A stretch of 64,000 nt of DNA from Bacteroidota bacterium. GTDB taxonomy: Bacteria; Bacteroidota; Bacteroidia; Chitinophagales; Saprospiraceae. A program made the position numbers and the translations under genes. This document shows positions 51,956 to 60,305 of this stretch, in pieces (the stretch's first letter is position 1; each line of letters starts with the position of its first letter). The stretch lies in assembly GCA_017857395.1 (NCBI GenBank), contig JAFMDF010000003.1, forward strand, positions 1 through 64,000, read 5' to 3'. Under the pieces are notes generated by a model that was given only the letters and a program-made list of their open reading frames with translations, did no database searches and was not told where the DNA came from.

Positions 51956-52026
51956 CATCCCGTAACTTCCTGTTACTGGATGATTTAGTATGGCAAAATA
52001 TACCCAATAATTTCCCGTTATTGGAT
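51956..52026. repeat. Two tandem, related hairpins
   Basis: Hairpin one pairs 51956-51966 with 51972-51982 (CATCCCGTAAC with GTTACTGGATG). Hairpin two pairs 52002-52010 with 52018-52026 (ACCCAATAA with TTATTGGAT). The units align over 22 bases (AACTTCCTGTTACTGGATGA versus AATTTCCCGTTATTGGATGG) with four differences, all transitions. They lie between tolC-like and DUF2459 genes. Confidence 0.55.
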
Positions 52027-52134
52027 GGTTGTTTTTTTAAAATTTATCTAGCACCATTAATTGTCGAATCAATGGTGGAAAGTTACTTGATAAAAGAAGT
52101 CACCAATATATTGAAAACCAACGATATAAAAAAA

Positions 52135-53448
52135 TTATTTGACGCCTTCCATTAATTGCCCACTCAATTGTAATAATTGAATTTCTATCACTTTCGCATC
52201 AAATTTAGCTGTATTGAGACTAGTTGCTGCATTTAATAAATTGAGTTGTGCTTGCCTAAATTCTACAGAATTGACTTGTCCAACTTTAAATTGTTCTTCT
52301 GTACGTTCAAAATTTAATTGATTGATGCTTAGATTTTTAGCTTCTGCTTTTAAAATAAATAACGCATTTTGGTAACTTTCCCAAGCATTGCGTACATCTC
52401 TTTCTAATTGCTGCAAAACCTGTTCCTTTTGAACTAATTGTGTTTCTACATTAATCTTGGCATTCTGATTTTGTAATTTTCGACGACCACCATCGTATAA
52501 ATTCCAAGACAAAGTAACCCCTGCTGATAACCCACGAGTGTTAGAAACATCAATAAAGGAACCAGCCGCATTATCTGAAAAGGTAAAATTATAATTGGCG
52601 TTTGCGCCTAAGGTAGGCTTCTTAGTAGCGTCAATAATATCAAAATCTAAAGCGGAGATGTTTAAATTTTGATTGAGGACTTTGACGATAATATTATTAT
52701 TTTGAGCAGCTTGAATGAGTTGTTCTAAATTGAGATTTTGCTGATAAGTAACTATTGTATCAACTTCAAAATCAGTCATTACCCCTCTGCCCATAGCTAC
52801 ATTTAAATTCCTTTTTGAATTAGCTATTTGATTTTTTAAGTTCATTAAATTAATAGAATCTCTTTGTATATCTACTTCCGCATTTAATACATTCAATCGA
52901 ATGCCTTGCCCGTAATCATATTGATATTGTGCCCTTTGTAAGCGCTTTTTGGATAATTCAATCGTTTGTTCTAGTACTGAACTGTTTTGTTCCAATTGAG
53001 CAACTTCATAATAATTATTAAAAACAGCTAAAACATTATTTTCAATCGTTTGGCGAAGTTGCAAATCCGTTAAATTAGCAATTTCTTCCAATTGTTTAAC
53101 TGTTAAATCTCTAGTTTTATCAACGAAAGTATAATTTGCTTGTACGGTCGCATTACTACCCCAATTAAAGGCATTTGAAGTAGTGTTTTCATTGCCATTG
53201 CCAAATTTTTGGTTAGAACCACCCAATCTAGAATTAATTCCTGCGGTGGCATTGACCGTTGGTAAATAACCATTTAATTCTCTACTTGTATTGTTTTTGG
53301 CAATTTCAATATCATTTTTTGCTAGTTGAATATCGAAATTGTTAGCTAGGGTAATTTGGATAGCTTGGGCTTTGGTTAAAATATTTTGAGCTTCTCCTGT
53401 ATTCATAAGCATAAAGCTTATTATTAGAGAATATATATATTTGGACAT
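52135..53448 (-). CDS. TolC-family outer-membrane efflux protein
   Basis: 437 residues. A signal peptide ends near 'NTGEAQ' (residue 20). The OEP repeat pattern follows, with long helices containing 'NFDIQLAKNDIEIAKNN' near residue 37 and again 'QYDYGQGIRLNVLNAEVDIQ' near residue 175 and 'FKVGQVNSVEFRQAQLNLLN' near residue 380. These mark the two structural repeats of TolC. It would form the outer-membrane exit channel for the RND pump encoded 114 bases upstream on the same strand. Confidence 0.92.
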   Translation of the reverse strand: MSKYIYSLIISFMLMNTGEAQNILTKAQAIQITLANNFDIQLAKNDIEIAKNNTSRELNGYLPTVNATAGINSRLGGSNQKFGNGNENTTSNAFNWGSNATVQANYTFVDKTRDLTVKQLEEIANLTDLQLRQTIENNVLAVFNNYYEVAQLEQNSSVLEQTIELSKKRLQRAQYQYDYGQGIRLNVLNAEVDIQRDSINLMNLKNQIANSKRNLNVAMGRGVMTDFEVDTIVTYQQNLNLEQLIQAAQNNNIIVKVLNQNLNISALDFDIIDATKKPTLGANANYNFTFSDNAAGSFIDVSNTRGLSAGVTLSWNLYDGGRRKLQNQNAKINVETQLVQKEQVLQQLERDVRNAWESYQNALFILKAEAKNLSINQLNFERTEEQFKVGQVNSVEFRQAQLNLLNAATSLNTAKFDAKVIEIQLLQLSGQLMEGVK

Positions 53449-53537
53449 TTTTTATTTTTTTAATATCAGCGACGAACGAATAATGGATACATTAGAAATT
53501 CCCCTTTCGACAAATTAAATTGTCGATTTTGGAAGAA

Positions 53538-53562
53538 TTCATCATTCATCATTTATCATTCC
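53538..53562. repeat. GATGAA-type spacer repeat before the pump stop codon
   Basis: TTCATCATTCATCATTTATC followed by ATTCC abuts the RND gene stop codon. It belongs with the repeats at 14598-14764 and 16531-16563. Only one arm is clear here. Confidence 0.5.
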
Positions 53563-56500
53563 TTAATAAACTTCCTCCAACGCTTCTTTTTCTATTTTTT
53601 GCTCAATTACAGCTCGTTCTATATCCCGTCTGGCAGGACGTTTTCCTGTAAACAACCAGATTCTAGCACGCTTGATGGAATTACTTAAATAGAGTAGAAG
53701 CGGTAATAAAAATAAAGTCAAAAAAGTTGCATAAGCAATACCATAGGAAATCGTAATCGCCATTGGAATTAAGAATTTAGCACTTCTTGCCGTTTCAAAA
53801 ATTAGGGGCATTAAACCAGCAACCGTAGTCACCGAAGTTAAGAAGATAGCTCTAAATCTAGAACGGCCGGCTTCATAAAGTGCCTCTTTAAAGGGTAAGC
53901 CTTGTTTGAGAAAGACATTAAATTTACTCACTAAAACCAATCCATCATTCACTAAAATACCGATTAAGGCAATAACGCCTAAGATAGATAACATACTAAG
54001 CGGATAACCATGAATCCAATGACCCCACGCAACACCAACTAAACTAAAAGGTAGTAATAGGAATAATAATAAAGGTTGACTATATGACCTAAAAGAAAAG
54101 GCAATAATGGCATACATCAAGAAAAAAGTAACTGGCAAAATAGTCTTAAAAGACCGACCAATTTTAGCAGTTTCTCGACTTTGTCCTTCATATAATGGCG
54201 TGACGGAGGGATAGCGAGCTAGAATTTCTGGCATAAGATTATTTCGAACATCTGCCATGATTTCCACCGAACTATCATCTGCATTTTTAAGGTCAGATTC
54301 TACTTTTATTTCTCGAATACCATTTAGGTGATTAATTGAAACTTCTCCTCTTTCAATAGAATATTCTGCAATTTCAGATAAGGGTACACGTTCTCTAGTA
54401 TTGGTGACAATCCACATGTCATCCAAATTTTTAATAGAGGCTCTTTCTGCTCGGTCATACCGAACCCAAACTCTAATTTCGTCTCTACCTCTTTGGAATC
54501 TTTGTACGGCTTGCCCAAAGAAACCCGCTCGAACCTGTGCCATTACATCGTTCAAATTCAATCCCAATAAATAAGCATTTTCTTTGAGTTCTAATTCGAT
54601 TTCCTTAATACCAGCAGGGTCATTATCCGTGATATCTTTAAGTCTTGGATTATCTTGAAAGGCTTTTTTTAAGGTATTTTTTGCGCCTTTTAATTCTTTA
54701 ATATCACTACCTGTCAAGGAAATAGAAACAGGTTGACCACCAAAATTTCTATTAGAACCAAACGTTAATTTTTCCACGCCATAAATAGGCCCTGTTGCTT
54801 CTTCTACCGCATTGGCAATAATACTTGCATTAAAATCTCTTTGCTCACCAGGGAGTAAATTCAATTCTAAAGTAGCATTGGAAATACCTGGGCCGATTCT
54901 TCTTATCATATTCTGAATAACCGACTTTCCACCAGATTGCTTTTCTTTAAAATCTTCATTGACTGCAATGGCGGCTTTTTCTATTTGTTCCATCACTGCT
55001 ACCGTAATATCCTCACTTGTGCCTTCTGGCATTGCTAAACTGACACTTACTCGGTCACTAGAAAATGGCGGAAAAAAAGAGATACCAATCACCCCGCCAC
55101 CGATGGCACCAAAGGTCATAATCAATAAGGCTAGGGGAATACAAAAAGCAAAAATTCTATAAGTCAAAAAGAAGCGTAAAACAGGCGAATAGAGTTTATC
55201 TTTAACCCAATTGACACCATTATCAGCCCAACGATTGAGTAAAAAATGTTGCCCATCTTTTTTCATGGCGCTAGAATGGGCAATATGTGCAGGTAAAAAA
55301 ATGAGGGCTTCGATTAGAGAGAATAATAAAGTAATGACGACGACTACAGCGACTTCATAATAAAAATCACCAAAGCGGCCTTCTAGGAAAAAGAAAGCAG
55401 AAAAAGCAACAACCGTCGTCAAAATTGCTGAAATAATGGCAGTGGAAACTTCTAATGTACCGTCAATGGCTGCTCTAGTAGGGGATTTACCCATTTCATA
55501 ATGGGCATAAATATTTTCGCCAATCACAATGCCATCATCCACCAAAATACCGATGACGACAATCATCCCAAATAAAGACATGAAGTTTAAGGTAATCAAT
55601 CCTGGTACTAAAATAAACATGCCTAAAAAAGATACTGGTAAGCCAAAAGCTACCCAGAATGCCAAACTTGGTTTTAGGAAAATAGATAATAAAATGAGGA
55701 CTAAAACAATCCCTAACAAACCATTTTCACTTAAAATCCGTGTTCTATCTCGCAAATCTACAGAACGGTCATTGGTAATATTGAGTTGAATATTGTCTCG
55801 TTGCTCATTGAATTTTTTGGAATAGGCACGCATCATATTGGAGGCCCCTAAATATTCTTCATCATTGGTCGTTTGTACCCTAATCTGCACAGCAGATTGT
55901 CCATTAAAATAAATTCTATCAGGATTTTCAGACCATTTATCTCGAATCGTGGCGACATCCTTCAATCGAATGACATTCCCATTCTGGTCAGCTCGAATGA
56001 CAATATAATCCAGTTCATCGGCATAATAAGCTCGATTGGTGGCTCGAATTAAATAATCTTCTTCTTTGGTTTTTATATTCCCTCCTGTTGCTAAAATATT
56101 GGCTTTGGCTACGGCAGTCGTTACTTCGTTAAACGTCAGGTTTTTAGAGCGCAAATCGTTTTCTCTGACTGCAATTTCTATTTCTTCTTTTGGAAAACCA
56201 GTAATTTCTACTTGAGAAATCCCTTCCATATTTCGAATATCATCTTCTACTTGGTAAGAAATTTTCTTAAGGGTTTGTAAGGGAATATCTTTTCCACTTA
56301 AAGCCAAACTAATTACCTCGTTCAGCCTTTCTCTTTTAGAAATAACGGGAGGTTCCATGTCTGCGGGAAAAGAAGGGACTCTGTCCACCGCATTTTTGAC
56401 TTCCTGCAACATATCATTGATGTCGTATTCTTCAAAAGTTTCGATGGTTATCGTTGCCGTATTTTCGGAAGACTTAGAGGTAACTCTTTCTATCCCTACA

Positions 56501-56724
56501 ATGCCTTTAAGATTGTCTTCAATTTTCAAAACAATGCCTTCTTCCATCTCGATAGGAGAGGCGCCAGGATAGGCAATGTTTATAGCAATCGTTGTATTGG
56601 GGAATTGTGGATATAAGGAAAAATTCATCCTTGATAAACCGCCAATTCCAAAAATAAAAATGGCTAATAAGGCAACATTTACAGCAACGGGAAATTTTAT
56701 AAAATAAGCTATTATATTTTTCAT
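53563..56724 (-). CDS. RND-family efflux pump inner-membrane protein (AcrB-like)
   Basis: 1053 residues, the standard RND/HAE1 length, with 12 membrane spans and two large periplasmic loops. The proton-relay aspartates occur in 'IGILVDDGIVIGENI' near residue 397, and the second-half equivalent is 'LIGILVNDGLVLVSKF' near residue 928. The N-terminal 'FIKFPVAVNVALLAIFIFGI' is typical. It would take drugs, lipids or metals from the inner membrane or periplasm and, with the adaptor and TolC-like protein, expel them. The gene lies between its partners on the minus strand, as expected. An AraC regulator is encoded upstream. Confidence 0.94.
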   Translation of the reverse strand: MKNIIAYFIKFPVAVNVALLAIFIFGIGGLSRMNFSLYPQFPNTTIAINIAYPGASPIEMEEGIVLKIEDNLKGIVGIERVTSKSSENTATITIETFEEYDINDMLQEVKNAVDRVPSFPADMEPPVISKRERLNEVISLALSGKDIPLQTLKKISYQVEDDIRNMEGISQVEITGFPKEEIEIAVRENDLRSKNLTFNEVTTAVAKANILATGGNIKTKEEDYLIRATNRAYYADELDYIVIRADQNGNVIRLKDVATIRDKWSENPDRIYFNGQSAVQIRVQTTNDEEYLGASNMMRAYSKKFNEQRDNIQLNITNDRSVDLRDRTRILSENGLLGIVLVLILLSIFLKPSLAFWVAFGLPVSFLGMFILVPGLITLNFMSLFGMIVVIGILVDDGIVIGENIYAHYEMGKSPTRAAIDGTLEVSTAIISAILTTVVAFSAFFFLEGRFGDFYYEVAVVVVITLLFSLIEALIFLPAHIAHSSAMKKDGQHFLLNRWADNGVNWVKDKLYSPVLRFFLTYRIFAFCIPLALLIMTFGAIGGGVIGISFFPPFSSDRVSVSLAMPEGTSEDITVAVMEQIEKAAIAVNEDFKEKQSGGKSVIQNMIRRIGPGISNATLELNLLPGEQRDFNASIIANAVEEATGPIYGVEKLTFGSNRNFGGQPVSISLTGSDIKELKGAKNTLKKAFQDNPRLKDITDNDPAGIKEIELELKENAYLLGLNLNDVMAQVRAGFFGQAVQRFQRGRDEIRVWVRYDRAERASIKNLDDMWIVTNTRERVPLSEIAEYSIERGEVSINHLNGIREIKVESDLKNADDSSVEIMADVRNNLMPEILARYPSVTPLYEGQSRETAKIGRSFKTILPVTFFLMYAIIAFSFRSYSQPLLLFLLLPFSLVGVAWGHWIHGYPLSMLSILGVIALIGILVNDGLVLVSKFNVFLKQGLPFKEALYEAGRSRFRAIFLTSVTTVAGLMPLIFETARSAKFLIPMAITISYGIAYATFLTLFLLPLLLYLSNSIKRARIWLFTGKRPARRDIERAVIEQKIEKEALEEVY

Positions 56725-56748
56725 GGTCAGAATGTATTGTCAGTTGTC

Positions 56749-56800
56749 GGTTGTCAGTTACCAGTTGTCAGTTAGTGCGTCAAACTGGTAACTGGTAACC
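56749..56800. repeat. Dyad between adaptor and RND pump genes
   Basis: 56749-56766 (GGTTGTCAGTTACCAGTT) pairs with 56783-56800 at 16 of 18 bases. The left flank contains tandem CAGTTGTCGGTTGTCAGTTA words. It lies eight bases downstream of the adaptor stop, within a presumed operon. Confidence 0.6.
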
Positions 56801-56807
56801 CATAACT

Positions 56808-57959
56808 CTAATTTTTTAAGGCTGTTTTATTATCCGTAGGCGTTTTATCTGAAAATATTTTGACTTTCATCCCCACGTAAGCACTAGGAATCGGTTTAGC
56901 CAATATCTGCATGCCATCTGTTAAACCTTTTACGACGGCTGTACTTTCTTTAAAATAAATTGGCTCTACTTCAACTAATGCTAAAACAGTGTCATTTACA
57001 ACGAATACCTGATTATTTTCTACCAATAATTTTCGATTCAATTCATAGGTGTTTTGCTCTTCTTTTGCCGTGATGTCCGCTTCTAAATACATGCCTTCCT
57101 TTAGTCCTTTTCCACGGACTTGGATAAAAGTAGGAATCGTTTGAGAAGCTGGGTCGACCAAACTATTCACTCGAATAACTTTGCCTGTCCAATTTTTTGT
57201 CTTGGCAACGTTGTGTAATTGTACCGTTTTCCCAATACCCAATAAATCTCCATAAGCCGTATTTACCGCAACTTCTAATTCATACACACTTTGGTCAATC
57301 AATTCTCCTAGTTTTTGCCCTGGACGAATCAATGCACCAGGATTAACCAAAGCTTGGGTTAAAACACCTGAAAAAGGGGCTTTGACCACATAATTTTGTA
57401 ATTGTGTTTCTAAATTTTTTACATTATAGAAAGGCGTATAAATATTTCTACCAGAAAGGAATAATTTTTCTTTTTCGCTTTCAGGTTCAGGTAAATTCGC
57501 CAAAGGTTGATTAACATCAAAATTGCGGACATATTCATCCCATTTATCTATCGCATCAGGGTAATCCAAACGTAAATCGGGAATTAATAAAACCAACTGG
57601 TTGTAAAAACTACTTTTTTGCGCTTTTAAACCAATGATTTCTTCCTTATTGTCCAAAGCTAAAAGCGTTTCTCCTTTTTTATACCAAGTACCAGGCTTAA
57701 AAGGTCGACTACTACTATTGAAAATTCCTTGCACTTCTGCATATAATTCCACCCGATTCTTTGCCATTAAATTACCAGCAGTAGTGATGGTAATGGGGGT
57801 ACTAGCATTTCTAACAATATCTACAAAAGCACCAGTTTCTAATTTTTTTTCCTTTCTAGGTTTCCATTCTTTTTTATTAGCGATGGTTCGTTTGGCAACA
57901 GTAAAAGCCCCAAAAAGGAGCAAAATGCCAAGCACTGCTAGGATAATTTTTCTGACCAT
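56808..57959 (-). CDS. RND efflux periplasmic adaptor (HlyD/MFP family)
   Basis: 383 residues. An N-terminal membrane anchor (about 4-22) is followed by the lipoyl/barrel-sandwich halves ('YAEVQGIFNSSSRPFKPGTW' near residue 72 and 'VVKAPFSGVLTQALVNPG' near residue 190) and a beta-barrel domain ('GKTVQLHNVAKTKNWTGKVI' near residue 238). An unusually short, non-coiled spacer lies between the lipoyl halves. It would bridge the RND pump and TolC-like channel. It is the first of the three efflux genes on the minus strand. Confidence 0.9.
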   Translation of the reverse strand: MVRKIILAVLGILLLFGAFTVAKRTIANKKEWKPRKEKKLETGAFVDIVRNASTPITITTAGNLMAKNRVELYAEVQGIFNSSSRPFKPGTWYKKGETLLALDNKEEIIGLKAQKSSFYNQLVLLIPDLRLDYPDAIDKWDEYVRNFDVNQPLANLPEPESEKEKLFLSGRNIYTPFYNVKNLETQLQNYVVKAPFSGVLTQALVNPGALIRPGQKLGELIDQSVYELEVAVNTAYGDLLGIGKTVQLHNVAKTKNWTGKVIRVNSLVDPASQTIPTFIQVRGKGLKEGMYLEADITAKEEQNTYELNRKLLVENNQVFVVNDTVLALVEVEPIYFKESTAVVKGLTDGMQILAKPIPSAYVGMKVKIFSDKTPTDNKTALKN

Positions 57960-58106
57960 AATTATTTTTCAATTTTACTTTTCTATCCAACACTCCTTAT
58001 TTATATATGTTGTGTTTAGATTTTGATTTCTTTCTGATTTTTATAAAATAAGGCTATTTTTGACTCCTGGCAGAACTTATAAGTTTTTGATAATTTAATT
58101 TGTGTT

Positions 58107-58171
58107 GTTGCGATGTTACCTTGTTGCGATGTTGTGGATAGTGTCTCGATTTAACAAGGCAACATCGCAAC
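58107..58171. repeat. Dyad, GTTGCGATGTTGCC family, copy 2
   Basis: 58107-58125 (GTTGCGATGTTACCTTGTT) pairs with 58153-58171 at 18 of 19 bases around a 27-base loop that repeats GTTGCGATGTTG. It begins 20 bases downstream of the AraC stop. It shares GTTGCGATGTTGCC with the dyad at 23435-23472. Confidence 0.75.
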
Positions 58172-58190
58172 TTTAAAGATTAATTGTTAC

Positions 58191-59066
58191 TCATTTATGA
58201 ACCGAGCCATTAGCTTGGTTATTATCTCTAAATTGTCGAGGAGTCGTTTTGACTTGAATTCTGAAAACTCTAATAAAGTAAGAGGTTTCTTCAAATCCTA
58301 AATTGGTGGCAATCTCTTTAAGACTCTGTGGTGTGAAGATGAGTAAACGTTTAGCTTCTGCAATAATTCGTTCCAAGATTAATTGTTTAGCGGTTTTACC
58401 TGCATAAATTTTGGTGTAATTGGTTAAATTTCTAGCACTTACGCCTAATTTTTGCGTGTAAAAAATTAAGCGATGTTGGGTTTTAAAGTTCGTTTCAATT
58501 AATTGCAAAAATTCTTGATAAACGGAGAATTTATAATCTGGTTTTAATAATTCATTTTGAGGAGAAAACTGGTGGATATTTCGTTCAATTATCGTTAAAA
58601 AAATCATTAAAAACCAAATTAGGTTTTGGTTTCTTCCGAAAGTATGCTTTGGTTTATTGAATTCATTAAGCATTTGATGAATGACTACATCTAATTCCTC
58701 AATCGCAGCACTAGCAAAAGGAATGACATTAAAATTTTTTAGTTTTTTAGAAATAATAGCAAATCGAAAAGGAAAATAGGTCTTTAGAAAATTGGGGTCA
58801 AATACAATAATATAAGCTTCCATATCCTTTCCCTCTTGAAAGTTATGCACTTGACCTCTGGCAATAAAATAGAGTGTATTGGGTTTTACGGTGTAAACTT
58901 GGTTGTCTATTAATTGAGTACCAGTTCCAGATTTGACCCAAATTAATTCTTCATAAGTATGTCGATGATTCGCTTCATCCTTACTAAAATTAGCATCCAA
59001 TTTCCGTACTTTAATCCAAACTTCTTCTGCTTTGTCTTTATTAAAAATGGGGATTTCCTGTTTCAT
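58191..59066 (-). CDS. AraC-family transcription regulator
   Basis: 291 residues. The N-terminal half (about 15-150) is a cupin-type sensing domain ('DEANHRHTYEELIWVKSGTG' near residue 30, 'LYFIARGQVHNF' near residue 70). The C-terminal 100 residues form the double helix-turn-helix ('LILERIIAEAKRLLIFTPQS', 'IATNLGFEETSYFIRVFRIQ'). It is encoded between the ThuA-like gene (ten-base gap) and the efflux genes on the same strand, and is therefore a natural candidate to control the pump. The ligand is unknown. Confidence 0.9.
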   Translation of the reverse strand: MKQEIPIFNKDKAEEVWIKVRKLDANFSKDEANHRHTYEELIWVKSGTGTQLIDNQVYTVKPNTLYFIARGQVHNFQEGKDMEAYIIVFDPNFLKTYFPFRFAIISKKLKNFNVIPFASAAIEELDVVIHQMLNEFNKPKHTFGRNQNLIWFLMIFLTIIERNIHQFSPQNELLKPDYKFSVYQEFLQLIETNFKTQHRLIFYTQKLGVSARNLTNYTKIYAGKTAKQLILERIIAEAKRLLIFTPQSLKEIATNLGFEETSYFIRVFRIQVKTTPRQFRDNNQANGSVHK

Positions 59067-59076
59067 TTTATACTAG

Positions 59077-59955
59077 TTAATTACAAGAACCTTCTAATTT
59101 TCCTGTCCAACGGATACCTTTTTCCAAAATCTCTAAATGAGTTGGTTCTTGGAAACTAGCCCCCGTATGCCCCATAGCAGAATAGAAAGTCCTACCTCCA
59201 TTAGGTAAGCATTTATACCAAATAATTGGATGGTCGGTTCCCATACCAAAGTCTTTATCATTCACTAAATATTTAATATTACCACTCATTTCTAGCCCTT
59301 TTTCGGCTAAAGTATATAAGACTTTAAAACCTTTCGTTCTAGGATTATCGAAAAATACATACCATTCATCCGCACGATTAAAAGTGGCAGGAAGTCCCAT
59401 ACAAGGATAGCTACTAGTAGAATCACATTCCAAATGTAAATTAGCTGCTTGGATTTGAGGACTCAACGGATGGTGAGAAAAATGAGCACCAATTAATTCA
59501 TTATAGTACCAATCCCAATGATGAGAATCATCTCCTGTACCATGAATCCCTAAAAAACCACCTCCATTTTCCATATATTCCCTAAAAGCTATTCTTTGTT
59601 CATCCGTTAGGTTTCGCCCCGTTGCATTACTCCAGATGACTACATCAAATTTGGCCAATTGTTCCTTGTTGAAAACGGCGGCATTGTTGGTCGCATAAAT
59701 ACTCCAATCATTCTTTTTAGCCATCTTTTCAAAAGCAGGAATGGCACTAGCAATAGCTTCTGAGTGAGGAAAACCATTGGTCTTACTAAATAATAATACC
59801 GAGAAATCCTTCATCTCAACAGGCAGTGTAGGCGGTGTTGAATCATAAAAAGGAAGTCCGTATTTCACTTTGTAAACAAAAGTGCCAATGCCAATCATTC
59901 CTATTAAGAGTAGGCTTAAAAAACTATACAATACAAATTTTAAAAACTTATTCAT
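59077..59955 (-). CDS. ThuA-like membrane-anchored protein
   Basis: 292 residues. A single N-terminal membrane span (about 5-26) precedes a ThuA (trehalose-utilisation-type) domain with the glutamine-amidotransferase-like fold. 'VLLFSKTNGFPHSEAI' is near residue 54, 'DVVIWSNATGRNLTDEQR' near residue 104, 'GGGFLGIHGTGDD' near residue 131 and 'HPIIWYKCLPNGGRTFYSAM' near residue 243. It may act on sugars or their derivatives, but ThuA biochemistry is poorly defined. It is first in the minus-strand series and is followed after ten bases by the AraC gene. Confidence 0.88.
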   Translation of the reverse strand: MNKFLKFVLYSFLSLLLIGMIGIGTFVYKVKYGLPFYDSTPPTLPVEMKDFSVLLFSKTNGFPHSEAIASAIPAFEKMAKKNDWSIYATNNAAVFNKEQLAKFDVVIWSNATGRNLTDEQRIAFREYMENGGGFLGIHGTGDDSHHWDWYYNELIGAHFSHHPLSPQIQAANLHLECDSTSSYPCMGLPATFNRADEWYVFFDNPRTKGFKVLYTLAEKGLEMSGNIKYLVNDKDFGMGTDHPIIWYKCLPNGGRTFYSAMGHTGASFQEPTHLEILEKGIRWTGKLEGSCN

Positions 59956-60044
59956 AAGAATATTTAGAAATGTACAAAATTGCTTTTGCGAAGATATTGA
60001 TTTATTTTATAATGCGTAATTTTTACGCGAAGCTTTTAGGAAAG

Positions 60045-60096
60045 ATCCGTAGCCAACCAATACATACAATTGGCAACGGATGTAAGGCAACGGATT
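60045..60096. repeat. Dyad, CAACGGA family, copy 1
   Basis: ATCCGTAGCCAA (60045-60056) pairs with 60070-60081 at 11 of 12 bases. The right half, 60073-60096 (GCAACGGATGTAAGGCAACG and following), matches 21 of 24 bases of the right arm of the dyad at 61440-61504. The two therefore flank the aminotransferase gene. Confidence 0.65.
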
Positions 60097-60175
60097 TGAC
60101 GAGCTAGACAAAATATTAAGTATTTTCTTAAAATTAATTTTTAATCTGATGCTCTAATTATGGAGTAACCGTAAA

Positions 60176-60191
60176 ATAAAGTATACTTTAT
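60176..60191. promoter_or_regulatory. Perfect 16-base palindrome, possible operator
   Basis: ATAAAGTATACTTTAT is its own reverse complement with no loop, as expected for a site bound by a dimeric regulator. It lies 115 bases before the aminotransferase ATG and 221 bases before the ThuA-like start. There is no direct evidence of binding. Confidence 0.35.
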
Positions 60192-60305
60192 ATATAACTA
60201 TATTTTGAGATGCAGCCACAAACTGAGGACTGCTAATCAACTAAAAATGATAACAACTTTACCAGCTAAATATAATAACTTTACCCAAATTTTAAATATA
60301 TAAAT

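Larger units (their letters stand above)
59956..60305. other. 350-base divergent spacer with several dyads
   Basis: It separates the ThuA-like gene and the aminotransferase gene, which diverge. It contains a small hairpin GCGTAA-TTT-TTACGC (60014-60028), the CAACGGA-family dyad at 60045-60096 and a perfect 16-base palindrome at 60176-60191. Two similar words (ACAACTTTACC and ATAACTTTACC) occur at about 60253-60263 and 60275-60285. No gene was seen. Confidence 0.5.
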
